Shown: in pieces, positions 17,040 through 25,286 of the stretch
Layout of the letters: each line of letters begins with the position of its first letter
Position numbering within the stretch: the stretch's first letter is position 1
Source: Pseudomonas asuensis
Lineage (GTDB): Bacteria; Pseudomonadota; Gammaproteobacteria; Pseudomonadales; Pseudomonadaceae
Reading direction: 5' to 3'
Assembly: GCF_014646755.1 (NCBI RefSeq)
Contig: NZ_BMNW01000008.1
Coordinates: 248,001-312,000 of the forward strand
Length of the DNA: 64,000 nt
The notes under the pieces: generated by a model
The model's database searches: none
The model's input: only the letters and a program-made list of their open reading frames with translations
Told to the model about the DNA's origin: nothing
Made by a program: the position numbers and the translations under genes

Positions 17040-18662
17040 ATGTTCAAACATTTGAAGATTTCCTACCGAACCCTTTTGAGTTTTGGTGCGGTAGCCCTGC
17101 TGCTAGTCATCCTTGGCATCTCCAACCTGATGCAAATGGCTGAAATCCGCCATGCCGGACAAGTCATCGAAAACAATTCCATGCCGAGCCTTGCAACGGC
17201 CGATGAAATTGCCTTGAACATCACACGCCTTCGCGTCGAAGTACTGCGCTTGGTAGCAAATCCGGATAAGGCCGTTCAAGCCAAGAGCAACCAGACCATC
17301 GTTACACTGAGCGAAAAGATCAAGGAGTCATTCCAGAAATACGAAACGCTCTTGTCCAGTGACCAGGAGCGTAAGGCAGTCGATACGCTCAAGACAACGT
17401 TTCAGGAGTACATGAGCATCCTGGCGAGTGTTCAAACGTTTGTGGCCAAAGAAGACATACCCTCAGCCAACAAGTTGATCAATGCTGAACTGGCACCCCG
17501 TGGTGCTATTGTTAACGACCAGAATCTATTGCTGCAAAAGATCAATCAGGAGTCGGCTGCCATAGCCGGTCAGGCTGCAGCTGAAAGCTATCAGCATGCC
17601 CAGATGATCGTAGTTGGCATTATCGTACTGGGGGTAGTCGTTACGGTCGTGTTGGCGCTATTGCTAACCGCCAGTATCGTCAAGCCGGTTAGTCAGGCGG
17701 TCACCGTTGCCAAGCAGATCGCCAGTGGCGACCTCAGCCAGAACGTAAAAGCTGAGGGTCGGGACGAAACGGCAGAGCTGCTTCAGGCATTGGCCGCCAT
17801 GCAGGCCAATCTACGTCAGACCATTGGGCAGATCAGCGACTCGGCTACTCAGCTATCCTCCTCTGCTGATGAAATGAGCGCCGTCATGGAGGAATCTACT
17901 CGCGGCCTGCAGCGCCAGAACGATGAGATCGAGCAAGCCGCCACTGCGGTGAACGAGATGACATCGGCAGTAGAAGGCGTTGCCAGCAATGCTATCAGCA
18001 CCTCCGAAGCATCGCAGGCATCCAGTCACTCAGCTCAACAGGGCCGCGCCCAACTGAGCGAGGCCATCAACTCTATCCAGGCACTGACCAGCGATGTCCT
18101 GGGCGCCTCTCAGAGCGCTGAAGAGCTGGCCGAGCAGACCCGCAACATCAGCAAGGTGCTTGACGTGATTCGTGCTGTAGCCGAGCAAACCAACCTCCTA
18201 GCGCTCAACGCCGCCATTGAAGCCGCTCGGGCAGGCGATGCCGGTCGCGGCTTTGCGGTTGTGGCGGATGAAGTCCGCGCTCTGGCCCATCGCACCGGTG
18301 AGTCAACGCGTGAAATCGAGTCCATGATCGGCAATATCCAGCAGGGTACCGATCAAACGGTAGATGCCTTGCAAGCAAGTGCCGAGCGTGCCCGCAGCAC
18401 ACTGGAAAAAGCCAATGCGGCCGGCGAAGCCCTGTCGACCATCACATCGAACGTGGCTGACATCAACGACCGTAACTTGCTGATTGCCAGCGCTTCCGAG
18501 CAACAGGCTCAAGTGGCTCGTGAAGTAGACCGCAGCCTGGTCAGCATCCGTGACCTGTCGGTGCAAACGGCAGCCGGCGCACAGCAGACCAGCGTTGCGA
18601 CACAAGAACTCTCCCGCCTTGCCGTAGACCTTAAGGGTCTGGTGCGCCGCTTCTCGCTGTAA
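17040..18662 (+). CDS. Methyl-accepting chemotaxis protein (4HB-HAMP-MCP)
   Basis: 540 residues. A membrane helix at about 10-31 and a periplasmic four-helix-bundle sensor (about 32-190) lead to a second helix (about 190-212, [21 protein letters not shown]). Then come HAMP (about 213-265) and a cytoplasmic signalling hairpin with the tip [19 protein letters not shown] and [15 protein letters not shown]. There is no C-terminal CheR-docking pentapeptide. ATG 17040 has AGGA upstream. The last 201 residues differ at only one position from the next chemoreceptor (see repeat entries), while the sensors differ strongly, so the two probably feed one Che pathway with different ligands. The FliA-type promoter couples it to motility. 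Confidence 0.94.
   Translation: MFKHLKISYRTLLSFGAVALLLVILGISNLMQMAEIRHAGQVIENNSMPSLATADEIALNITRLRVEVLRLVANPDKAVQAKSNQTIVTLSEKIKESFQKYETLLSSDQERKAVDTLKTTFQEYMSILASVQTFVAKEDIPSANKLINAELAPRGAIVNDQNLLLQKINQESAAIAGQAAAESYQHAQMIVVGIIVLGVVVTVVLALLLTASIVKPVSQAVTVAKQIASGDLSQNVKAEGRDETAELLQALAAMQANLRQTIGQISDSATQLSSSADEMSAVMEESTRGLQRQNDEIEQAATAVNEMTSAVEGVASNAISTSEASQASSHSAQQGRAQLSEAINSIQALTSDVLGASQSAEELAEQTRNISKVLDVIRAVAEQTNLLALNAAIEAARAGDAGRGFAVVADEVRALAHRTGESTREIESMIGNIQQGTDQTVDALQASAERARSTLEKANAAGEALSTITSNVADINDRNLLIASASEQQAQVAREVDRSLVSIRDLSVQTAAGAQQTSVATQELSRLAVDLKGLVRRFSL
18060..18662 (+). repeat. 603-bp near-identical repeat, copy 1 (chemoreceptor signalling end)
   Basis: Gap-free match to 20444-21046 at an offset of 2384 bases. 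Only scattered, mostly silent differences are seen, and the encoded 201 residues differ once (Lys in VDLKG versus Asn). Sequence immediately upstream (about 17950-18060) is much more diverged. Confidence 0.9.
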
Positions 18663-19331
18663 TTATGACAAGGGGGCCGGATGTTCCCGGCTCCCTCGCT
18701 TCAAACCAACCTCTTTCCGCTATCCCGTTTCGTTGTCTACTCAGTAAAGCGGGATAAGCATCAGCGCCTTTTGGCATGGTGCGAATGGCTGAACGTTGCG
18801 GAGTGACGTCTGGGGACTTAAACAATCCATGCCTGCCCCTGGCGAATGCCGCTGTGGTTATGAGTACACAGCATGCAAAGGCCTATGTTTGTAGACCTTT
18901 GCATCAAATGTTCACTCTCAAATACTAGCGGGTAGAGTGACCACGATATGAAGCTCTAAACAGGTCTGTGATGCCAATCAATAGAGCTATACACGTTCAT
19001 TAAAGAAACGAGTTTAGCTATCAATGCCAAGGCTTATCACGGAGCCTATAGCCATAGGCTTATAAGTCTGGCACGAATCACTTCATCAACTAGAAAAGCG
19101 GGCAAGCATTACCAAACACCCATGAAAAAACCGCCCGGACTTGCGCGACTAAAGCAAACTTCTTGACTGCTTGTTGAAGCCTCTAGGGGCAGTTTCGCCC
19201 TACGCTAAGCCACACGATCATGACAGCCACCCAGGGCCTAGGGCTTGTCATTCTCAAGGGCTCGGCTCGGTTACAGATGAACCGATTCATCTTTTGTAGC
19301 AACCTCATGCCAACCGTTGATCATCTGAGCC
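18663..19331. other. Gene-free interval between the two chemoreceptors
   Basis: The gap runs to 19426. It contains a 7-bp perfect inverted repeat AGCCTAT-N4-ATAGGCT (19043-19060) with no T-run. No credible gene was seen. The second chemoreceptor's promoter lies at its 3' end. Confidence 0.45.
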
Positions 19332-19358
19332 TCCAGAAATAACAAACCGCTCCGATAA
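19332..19358 (+). promoter_or_regulatory. FliA (sigma-28)-type promoter before the second chemoreceptor
   Basis: TCCAG, 14 bases, TCCGATAA. Same layout and spacing as the element before the first chemoreceptor. Confidence 0.6.
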
Positions 19359-19426
19359 GTCTCGTCATACCCCCTTATCCCACTGTCTAGGTACGTTGTT
19401 GATTGTGCCTGTCAGGAGAGCTTGTT

Positions 19427-21046
19427 ATGAGAAATCTAAAGATCGCCCATCGAACCTTGCTCTGCTTTGGCGTCATCGCTGCGCTCCTGCTGGCATTGGG
19501 TACATTCAACTTGACCCAACTGTCCAAGATTCGCGAAGCAGGGGGTGAAATCGAGCAGAGCTGGCTACCGGGGTTGGCCAGTGTTGATAAGATAGCAATC
19601 AATATCGGCACCATTCGCCTTGAAGCGCTACGGCTCATTACCAATGGCGATCCGGCCACCTTAAAAACATCGAATACCCTGATCGAAAAACTGGCTGCTG
19701 ATGTGCAAGTTCAGTTAGTAGCCTATGAAAAAACCATTTTCCTTGAAGAAGATCGCCAGTTGTTCAATGAAGTCCAAGCTCACTACAAGGACTACATGGC
19801 AGGTGTTGTTACCCTTCAGGGGTTGGTAGCACAGCAGCAAATAGAACAGGCGCGTCAGCTCGTAGCAGAAAAGATGATAACTGCAGGCCGTAGTCTGGCT
19901 GAGAGTCTGTCAAAAGCGCAGCAATATAATCTCGACGAAGCAGGCAAATCCGGCACCGTAGCCAGTACGCTGTATGGGCACGTCCAGTGGGTATCGGTTC
20001 TGGTGATTCTGGCAGCCCTTGCTATTACCGGCGTATTGGCCTGGATCATGATCAGTAGCATTGTTACGCCTATCCGCCAAGCGGTTGGGGTTGCCAAGCA
20101 CATCGCTGGAGGCAATCTGAACAATGTTATTACAGTGAAGGGCCAGGATGAGGCTGCCGAATTGCTGGGCGCCCTTTCCACCATGCAGAGCAATCTGCGC
20201 TCCACGATTGGTCAGATCAACGATTCTGCCCATCAACTCTCCAGCGCTGCGGAAGAAATGAACGCCGTCATGGACGAGAGCACTCGAGGCCTGCAGCGTC
20301 AGAACGATGAGATCGAGCAAGCCGCCACCGCGGTGAACGAGATGACCGCTGCGGTGGAAGATGTTGCTGGCAATGCCGTTTCGACGTCAGAAGCCTCCCG
20401 AGCTGCCAGCCAGTCTGCTGCACAAGGCCGCACTCAACTGACCGAGGCCATCAACTCTATTCAGGCACTGACCAGCGATGTCCTGGGCGCCTCTCAGAGC
20501 GCTGAAGAACTGGCCGAGCAGACCCGTAACATCAGCAAGGTGCTTGATGTGATTCGTGCTGTAGCCGAGCAAACCAACCTCTTGGCGCTCAACGCCGCCA
20601 TTGAAGCTGCTCGCGCAGGCGATGCCGGCCGCGGCTTTGCGGTTGTGGCGGATGAGGTCCGCGCTCTGGCCCATCGCACCGGTGAGTCAACGCGTGAAAT
20701 CGAGTCCATGATCGGTAATATCCAGCAGGGTACCGATCAAACGGTAGATGCCTTGCAAGCAAGTGCCGAGCGTGCGCGCAGCACACTGGAAAAAGCCAAT
20801 GCGGCCGGCGAAGCCCTGTCGACCATCACATCGAACGTGGCGGACATCAACGACCGTAACCTGCTGATTGCCAGCGCTTCCGAGCAACAGGCTCAGGTGG
20901 CTCGTGAAGTGGACCGCAGCCTGGTCAGCATCCGTGACCTGTCGGTGCAAACAGCAGCCGGTGCGCAGCAAACCAGCGTTGCGACACAAGAACTCTCTCG
21001 TTTGGCCGTAGACCTCAACGGTCTGGTGCGTCGCTTCTCGCTGTAA
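19427..21046 (+). CDS. Methyl-accepting chemotaxis protein (4HB-HAMP-MCP), paralogue
   Basis: 539 residues, ATG 19427 with CAGGAGAG upstream. Same architecture as the preceding receptor: membrane helix at about 10-30, four-helix-bundle sensor, second helix near 190-212, HAMP, and the signalling tip [19 protein letters not shown]. The sensor part is only loosely similar to its neighbour (for example [21 protein letters not shown] against [21 protein letters not shown]), but the C-terminal 201 residues are identical except one. It is probably a tandem duplicate whose sensor diverged while the signalling half was kept uniform. A strong hairpin terminator follows. Confidence 0.94.
   Translation: MRNLKIAHRTLLCFGVIAALLLALGTFNLTQLSKIREAGGEIEQSWLPGLASVDKIAINIGTIRLEALRLITNGDPATLKTSNTLIEKLAADVQVQLVAYEKTIFLEEDRQLFNEVQAHYKDYMAGVVTLQGLVAQQQIEQARQLVAEKMITAGRSLAESLSKAQQYNLDEAGKSGTVASTLYGHVQWVSVLVILAALAITGVLAWIMISSIVTPIRQAVGVAKHIAGGNLNNVITVKGQDEAAELLGALSTMQSNLRSTIGQINDSAHQLSSAAEEMNAVMDESTRGLQRQNDEIEQAATAVNEMTAAVEDVAGNAVSTSEASRAASQSAAQGRTQLTEAINSIQALTSDVLGASQSAEELAEQTRNISKVLDVIRAVAEQTNLLALNAAIEAARAGDAGRGFAVVADEVRALAHRTGESTREIESMIGNIQQGTDQTVDALQASAERARSTLEKANAAGEALSTITSNVADINDRNLLIASASEQQAQVAREVDRSLVSIRDLSVQTAAGAQQTSVATQELSRLAVDLNGLVRRFSL
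20444..21046 (+). repeat. 603-bp near-identical repeat, copy 2 (chemoreceptor signalling end)
   Basis: Collinear with 18060-18662; see copy 1. A long identical tract of this kind is a substrate for recombination that would delete 2.4 kb and fuse the two receptors. Confidence 0.9.
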
Positions 21047-21051
21047 CCCTG

Positions 21052-21090
21052 ATACAACCGGTGCCATCACACTTGGCACCGGTTGTATTT
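21052..21090 (+). terminator. Terminator hairpin after the second chemoreceptor
   Basis: A perfect 14-bp stem (21052-21065 with 21075-21088, core CCGGTGCC/GGCACCGG), a 9-base loop, ending in TTT. It begins five bases after the stop codon. Confidence 0.8.
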
Positions 21091-21150
21091 GTCGCAGGCG
21101 TCTGCCCCGGCTACTCTCTTCTTTTCCTATCACGGCCAGCCGCCCCGCCC

Positions 21151-21798
21151 ATGCGCTACCAACTCGTCATTTTCGACTTTGATGGCACCCTGGCCGACAG
21201 CTTTCCATTTTTTCTCGAGTCGCTCGACACGCTGGCTCAGGCACATTGCTTCAACCGGTACGACCCGGCCGACTTTGATCGCATCCGCAGCTACGACACC
21301 CGTCAGCTGCTGCGTTACTTTGGTATTCCCTTGTGGAAAATCCCACGTGTCGCGCGCCACTTTCAACGCTTGATGGCGCACGGCGGCCATACCATACAGC
21401 CCTTCGAAGGCGTACCGGCCATGCTGGAGGCCCTGCATCATGCCGGAATGCAGTTGGCGCTGGTCACGTCCAATTCACTTGAAAATGTCGAGCGCATTCT
21501 TGGCCCGTCAGCTCGCTATCTGGACCGTGTCGAGTGTAACGCCCCCCTGCTGGGTAAAAGCTCACGCCTTAAACAGGTAGCTGCCCGCTGTAATGTCTCG
21601 CCCGATGCCACGATCTGCATTGGCGATGAGTTGCGGGACATTCAGGCGGCGCGCAAGGCAGGCATTGCCTGCGGCGCGGTCAGCTGGGGGTATGCCAGTC
21701 CGGAGGCGTTACGCAGAGCCGGACCCGACTGCTTTTTCGAGCGCCTCGACGCTATCACTTACACCCTTGTCTCTCACCCTACAACGGAGCTTGCATGA
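21151..21798 (+). CDS. HAD-superfamily phosphatase
   Basis: 215 residues. Haloacid-dehalogenase fold with motif I DFDGTLADS (residues 9-17), motif II LVTSNS, the motif III lysine in LLGKSSRLKQV and motif IV CIGDELRDIQAARKAG. The helical cap between residues 18 and 85 fits the phosphoglycolate-phosphatase-like subclass; the substrate is unknown. ATG 21151 places motif I at the usual distance; the longer frame from 21061 runs through the terminator hairpin and was rejected. The stop overlaps the next start (ATGA), so the two are probably translated together. Confidence 0.88.
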   Translation: MRYQLVIFDFDGTLADSFPFFLESLDTLAQAHCFNRYDPADFDRIRSYDTRQLLRYFGIPLWKIPRVARHFQRLMAHGGHTIQPFEGVPAMLEALHHAGMQLALVTSNSLENVERILGPSARYLDRVECNAPLLGKSSRLKQVAARCNVSPDATICIGDELRDIQAARKAGIACGAVSWGYASPEALRRAGPDCFFERLDAITYTLVSHPTTELA

Positions 21799-22214
21799 AG
21801 CGCTTGCCCCTTTGCGTTTTCGGCCTTATCTGGACACTAGGCCATGCCCATGCTGCTGATCTTAACGTAACCTTTACCGATATCGAGGAGGCCAAAGGTG
21901 AATTGCTGATAGCCGTATTCGACTCGGCCGACGCGTGGGATAACGACAAACCGCTGGTGGCATCCGCCCATATCCCGGTTACAGGGACCACGGTGCAGCA
22001 TACCTTCAAGGATCTGAAGCCCAGCACCTATGCGGTATCGGTCATTCGAGATGCCAACGGCAACCAGAGGCTCGATACGAACTTTATCGGGATGCCGATC
22101 GAGCAGTATGGCTACAGCCAGAATCCTCCACTAAAGATGCGTAAGGCCACGTTTGAGGAAACACGCTTCGAGCTCAACGATGCTATTCAGGCCATTACCA
22201 TCAAGCTTCGCTGA
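21795..22214 (+). CDS. DUF2141 family periplasmic protein
   Basis: 139 residues with a signal peptide (MKRLPLCVFGLIWTLGHAHA, cut near residue 20). The DUF2141 hallmarks are KGELLIAVFDSADAWD, LKPSTYAVSVIRDANGNQRLDTNFIGMPIEQYGYS and FEETRFELND. It is predicted to be a periplasmic beta-sandwich of unknown function. The start overlaps the HAD gene stop (ATGA) and has CGGAG upstream. Confidence 0.88.
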   Translation: MKRLPLCVFGLIWTLGHAHAADLNVTFTDIEEAKGELLIAVFDSADAWDNDKPLVASAHIPVTGTTVQHTFKDLKPSTYAVSVIRDANGNQRLDTNFIGMPIEQYGYSQNPPLKMRKATFEETRFELNDAIQAITIKLR

Positions 22215-23044
22215 TCGACAAAACTGTTCAAAAATTGATCAATCTTCTGGAGGCCTTGTATCTCGTGGCCTCCAGACAATCATGAACACTGTATCCACAA
22301 GCGAAACCACAGTAATAGTGAGTAGAAAAATCACTCTTGAATTGATTGATCAATAAATGAGCAACTGCCTGGGCGCCGCATAGCACAAGGCCTGGCGACA
22401 TTAACGAACATGCTGTCCACAGCCAGACGCACAGTAATTGTGGGAAAGCGGTTAGGTGTAGCTTGAGCGAGCGAGCCCTTCGGATGGGCTCTGCCTGAAT
22501 GACAGGCTAAACCGTCTTATAATTTACCTGTAATAGCTTAATAGTGGCCTTTCTGGATGACAGAGTTTTGTCATCCAAGTCATTGACAGATGAGTTAACC
22601 AACCCTCAGCAACAGCTTATCCACAGCTCTTCCCACGGCTCATTCACCTTTTCAGGGCATTTTTAGCTTTTTATCGGGTGGATAACTCAGTGAGGCGCAC
22701 GCTCTTCATACGGTGCTGAAATAGAGGGCTCATTAGCCTTGTCAACACTGATCAACAATACAGTAGTTGCCTCTATCCCTTTAAAATCAAGGCTTACAGC
22801 CTCTTCCAAACATATTACTCACAAACTTATCCACAAGTTGTTGTGATTACAGGAAAAGCCACACCTGTTGTTTTGATCAAAAAGTGATCACCTCAGCTAA
22901 AGCCGCATGGTTACTAGGGTTGAATAATTATCCAACAGATTATCCACAGGCTCGTGCACACAATTTGTGGGTTTGCCAGGACAAAAAGACGGGTAGCCGG
23001 ATGCCTCCGACAAGCAGAAAAGAAGCAGGCCGGTAGAAGCGGCC
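22215..23044. other. Gene-free region with a DnaA-box cluster (origin-like)
   Basis: 830 bases without a gene. Perfect DnaA boxes TTATCCACA occur at 22617-22625, 22827-22835 and 22940-22948, all on the plus strand; a fourth perfect copy is at 23337-23345 inside the adjacent etfB. One-mismatch boxes lie at 22291-22299 (GTATCCACA) and 22677-22685 (minus strand, TTATCCACC), with a weaker one at 22928. The palindrome ATTGATCAAT occurs twice (22234-22243 and 22345-22354) in A+T-rich surroundings, and six GATC sites are present. No dnaA, dnaN, rpmH or parAB gene is near, so it is not the standard oriC. A DnaA-titrating or reactivating site, or a secondary origin, are possibilities. Confidence 0.7.
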
Positions 23045-23824
23045 TTAACGGATGACGCCTTCCTCGCACAACACTTTAAAGATGGCTTCTGCACCTGCCT
23101 GTGGGCTGACATCCCTTAGAATTTGTCCGCCCTCCCCTGTCGCCTTGGCCGTGGCGGCACGAAAACGATCTGCAGCGGTTTTAGCCTTGATGACCTTTAG
23201 CCGCTTTGGACGTGGGCGAGCCGGTTGTAGGGCAGCCTCATGCCATAGAAGGTCATCAACGACTTCCACGTCTTCGAGCGTAATTTCCCCACGTCTGGCT
23301 GGCCCAAAGGCGCTCTGGCGGGCAGCTGGAGCAGCGTTATCCACACTACCGATAAAAGGCAGCCGTACTTTCAATCGTCGCCTTTGTCCACGCGGCAAGG
23401 CCTGAAGCACCTGGGCATACCCGGCTTCTACCGATTCGACATCAGCCAGCCCAACCACCAGCGGCCAGCCCAATGCCTCAGCCAGAAGATAAGGCAGCAT
23501 ACCCGACCCCTCGCCTGTCTCAGCCTGAGTGCCGGTCAATACCACCTGCACGTGAGCCTCCTGAAGATAGTTGGCAAGCACTGGCAAGGCATCGGCTCCC
23601 TTGGGCTGCTCAAGCACATGCAGAGCGGGCAGCCCCATACCCAGATAGGCCCGCAGCGACTCCTCATAAGGATTACCCGCATGAAGCACCGTGAGTCGAT
23701 CACCCACCAGGTGCAGACCCAATTCGACGGCACGGGCATCTTGCTCTGCGCGACGGGCGCGGGCCGACATCGGATGCGACCCCACTGACACTAATGTAAT
23801 AACGTCTAATAGGGCGTCGGACAT
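23045..23824 (-). CDS. etfB: Electron transfer flavoprotein beta subunit of dimethylglycine catabolism
   Basis: 259 residues; the partner of the EtfA encoded just upstream. It accepts electrons from the DgcA/DgcB system. Family features include the N-terminal ITLVSVGSHP, the signature-like GTQAETGEGSGMLPYLLAEALGWPLVVGLADVE and the VKVRLPFIG strand. The start is ATG 23824 with AAGGAG upstream; the TTG at 23842 lies inside that ribosome-binding site. It is the last gene of the operon and carries a perfect DnaA box (23337-23345). It is diverged from housekeeping EtfB, as expected for the betaine-specific pair. Confidence 0.88.
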   Translation of the reverse strand: MSDALLDVITLVSVGSHPMSARARRAEQDARAVELGLHLVGDRLTVLHAGNPYEESLRAYLGMGLPALHVLEQPKGADALPVLANYLQEAHVQVVLTGTQAETGEGSGMLPYLLAEALGWPLVVGLADVESVEAGYAQVLQALPRGQRRRLKVRLPFIGSVDNAAPAARQSAFGPARRGEITLEDVEVVDDLLWHEAALQPARPRPKRLKVIKAKTAADRFRAATAKATGEGGQILRDVSPQAGAEAIFKVLCEEGVIR

Positions 23825-23887
23825 ACCGTTTATCTCCTTCAAGACTCACATTGCGTTGCTGAGGCGGTAGTCCTGCGGACGACCGCT

Positions 23888-25129
23888 TCAGGCCGCTTCC
23901 CTCTGCTCACCGCGGCGGTAGGCCTCGACCAGATCGATCAGAGCCTGCAGCACGGCATTTGAATCTGCAACTATCGACAGGTCTGCTCGTTTGACCATGT
24001 CGCAACCAGGGTTCAGATTGATGGCAATGACCTTGTCGCAGGCGCTTATGCCCTGCAGGTGCTGTACCGCACCGGAAATCCCTACAGCCAAATAAACCCG
24101 CGCCGTAACCCATGTTCCTGTAGCACCTACCTGACGATGGCGGGGCATATGCCCCTCATCTACTGCTACCCGTGAAGCGCCCTCTGTTGCCCCGAGCACC
24201 TGAGCGGCTCGATGAAAGAGGTCCCAATCCTGCACACCATTACCGCCAGACAGGATAAATTCAGCCTCGGCCATGGGAACCCGTGCCGGATCGACTGCCA
24301 CAGCGCCCATGTCCTCAATACGTGCCAATACCCGCAGCGAGTGGATGTCAGCCAGTGTGACAGCACGCGCTTCGTAACGCGCTTCGCTGACTGGCTCTGC
24401 ACACTCAGCACAGGCCAATACTACCTTGGGTAGCGGCCGGGCCAGATCTTCGCTGCCAGCGCCCGCACGGCCGATACACTGCCCCTCTTTCACCTGCCAG
24501 ACACGTGTTGCAGGCCGCTCATGTAGCGTAGCAGCGAAACGACGTCCCAGCTCGCCGCCTCCGGTCCGGCTGTCCGGCAACAACCAGTGACGCGGTAGGA
24601 ACTGGCCTTCTATTGCACGTAAAGCCACGACCCGCTGCTCTGGTGAGTATCCCTCGTATTCATGACCGCTCAGTTGCAACAACCGATCAACACCGGCGAT
24701 ATCAAACCCGGTTTCCCTGTGTTCACCAAAGACAACAGCCAGGACAGCCCCTGACGAGCCCGCCAATTGCCGCGCCAGCCCCAGGAGATCGCGGTCATGA
24801 CTGGAAAGCCGCCCACCAATGAGATCAGGCACCACGGCAATTATGAAGGCAGGTTCCTCCACTCGATGCAGCAGCAGCTGAGATGCCTGTTGCTCACCCT
24901 GCCGACGAACCGCACCGCCCTGCTGGCTGCCGCTGCGATCAATGCGGCGCAGACCATTAGGGCCGCTAAAGCCCAGCGCAGCATGGGGATTTTTGCGAAT
25001 GATACCGTTGGGTCCCATCCAGCGCGCGTGTTCACCGTGCATATTCGTCTGTATCAAGGCGTGCAGAGGATGAAGCCGGTTACGAGCGATCCATTCAGCA
25101 TGCGGATCGCGGCGGATAATGTCAGCCAT
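23888..25129 (-). CDS. etfA: Electron transfer flavoprotein alpha subunit of dimethylglycine catabolism
   Basis: 413 residues, longer than housekeeping EtfA (about 310) because of an N-terminal extension with MADIIRRDPHAEWIARNRLHP typical of the betaine-locus version. The C-terminal FAD-binding domain is clear: VGATGTWVTARVYLAVGISGAVQHLQG and VIAINLNPGCDMVKRADLSIVAD. ATG 25129 has GGAGGAG upstream; the frame continues to 25189 but that part was not used. It forms a heterodimer with EtfB, 63 bases downstream, and probably passes electrons on to ETF-quinone oxidoreductase. Confidence 0.9.
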   Translation of the reverse strand: MADIIRRDPHAEWIARNRLHPLHALIQTNMHGEHARWMGPNGIIRKNPHAALGFSGPNGLRRIDRSGSQQGGAVRRQGEQQASQLLLHRVEEPAFIIAVVPDLIGGRLSSHDRDLLGLARQLAGSSGAVLAVVFGEHRETGFDIAGVDRLLQLSGHEYEGYSPEQRVVALRAIEGQFLPRHWLLPDSRTGGGELGRRFAATLHERPATRVWQVKEGQCIGRAGAGSEDLARPLPKVVLACAECAEPVSEARYEARAVTLADIHSLRVLARIEDMGAVAVDPARVPMAEAEFILSGGNGVQDWDLFHRAAQVLGATEGASRVAVDEGHMPRHRQVGATGTWVTARVYLAVGISGAVQHLQGISACDKVIAINLNPGCDMVKRADLSIVADSNAVLQALIDLVEAYRRGEQREAA

Positions 25130-25286
25130 GCCTTGCTCCTCCGAAAAACGCGGGTGTCGTGCGAGGTATCGTTTTGCCCAATCCCACACCGCGTGTCAGG
25201 GGCAGGCACGATTTCGCAGCCCTGGCAGAGCACTGTGATATCCAGCCACTGCCCTTGTGCAGCATGCGCGATTGAGACAGGCTCAT
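25122..25286 (-). CDS. Candidate 54-residue ORF bridging dgcB and etfA
   Basis: The ATG at 25286 overlaps the dgcB stop (TAATG), has a strong AGGAGG eight bases ahead, and the ORF ends by overlapping the first eight bases of etfA. That start/stop arrangement argues for translation. The product (MSLSQSRMLHKGSGWISQC...) is, however, rich in S, R, G and T and resembles no family I know. In the neighbouring frame the same DNA reads QWLDITVLCQGCEIVPAP, which looks more protein-like but has no start. A frameshifted small gene is an alternative, and so is simple coupling DNA. Confidence 0.3.
   Translation of the reverse strand: MSLSQSRMLHKGSGWISQCSARAAKSCLPLTRGVGLGKTIPRTTPAFFGGARHG

Noticed and set aside
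18663..19426. Repeat array or CRISPR-like structure around 19028-19068
   Set aside because: Only one inverted repeat with a partial extra half-copy is present; there are no regular spacers and no cas genes.
22215..23044. Standard chromosomal oriC
   Set aside because: DnaA boxes are present, but none of the usual neighbours (dnaA, dnaN, rpmH, rnpA) are in the window, so the main origin is not claimed.
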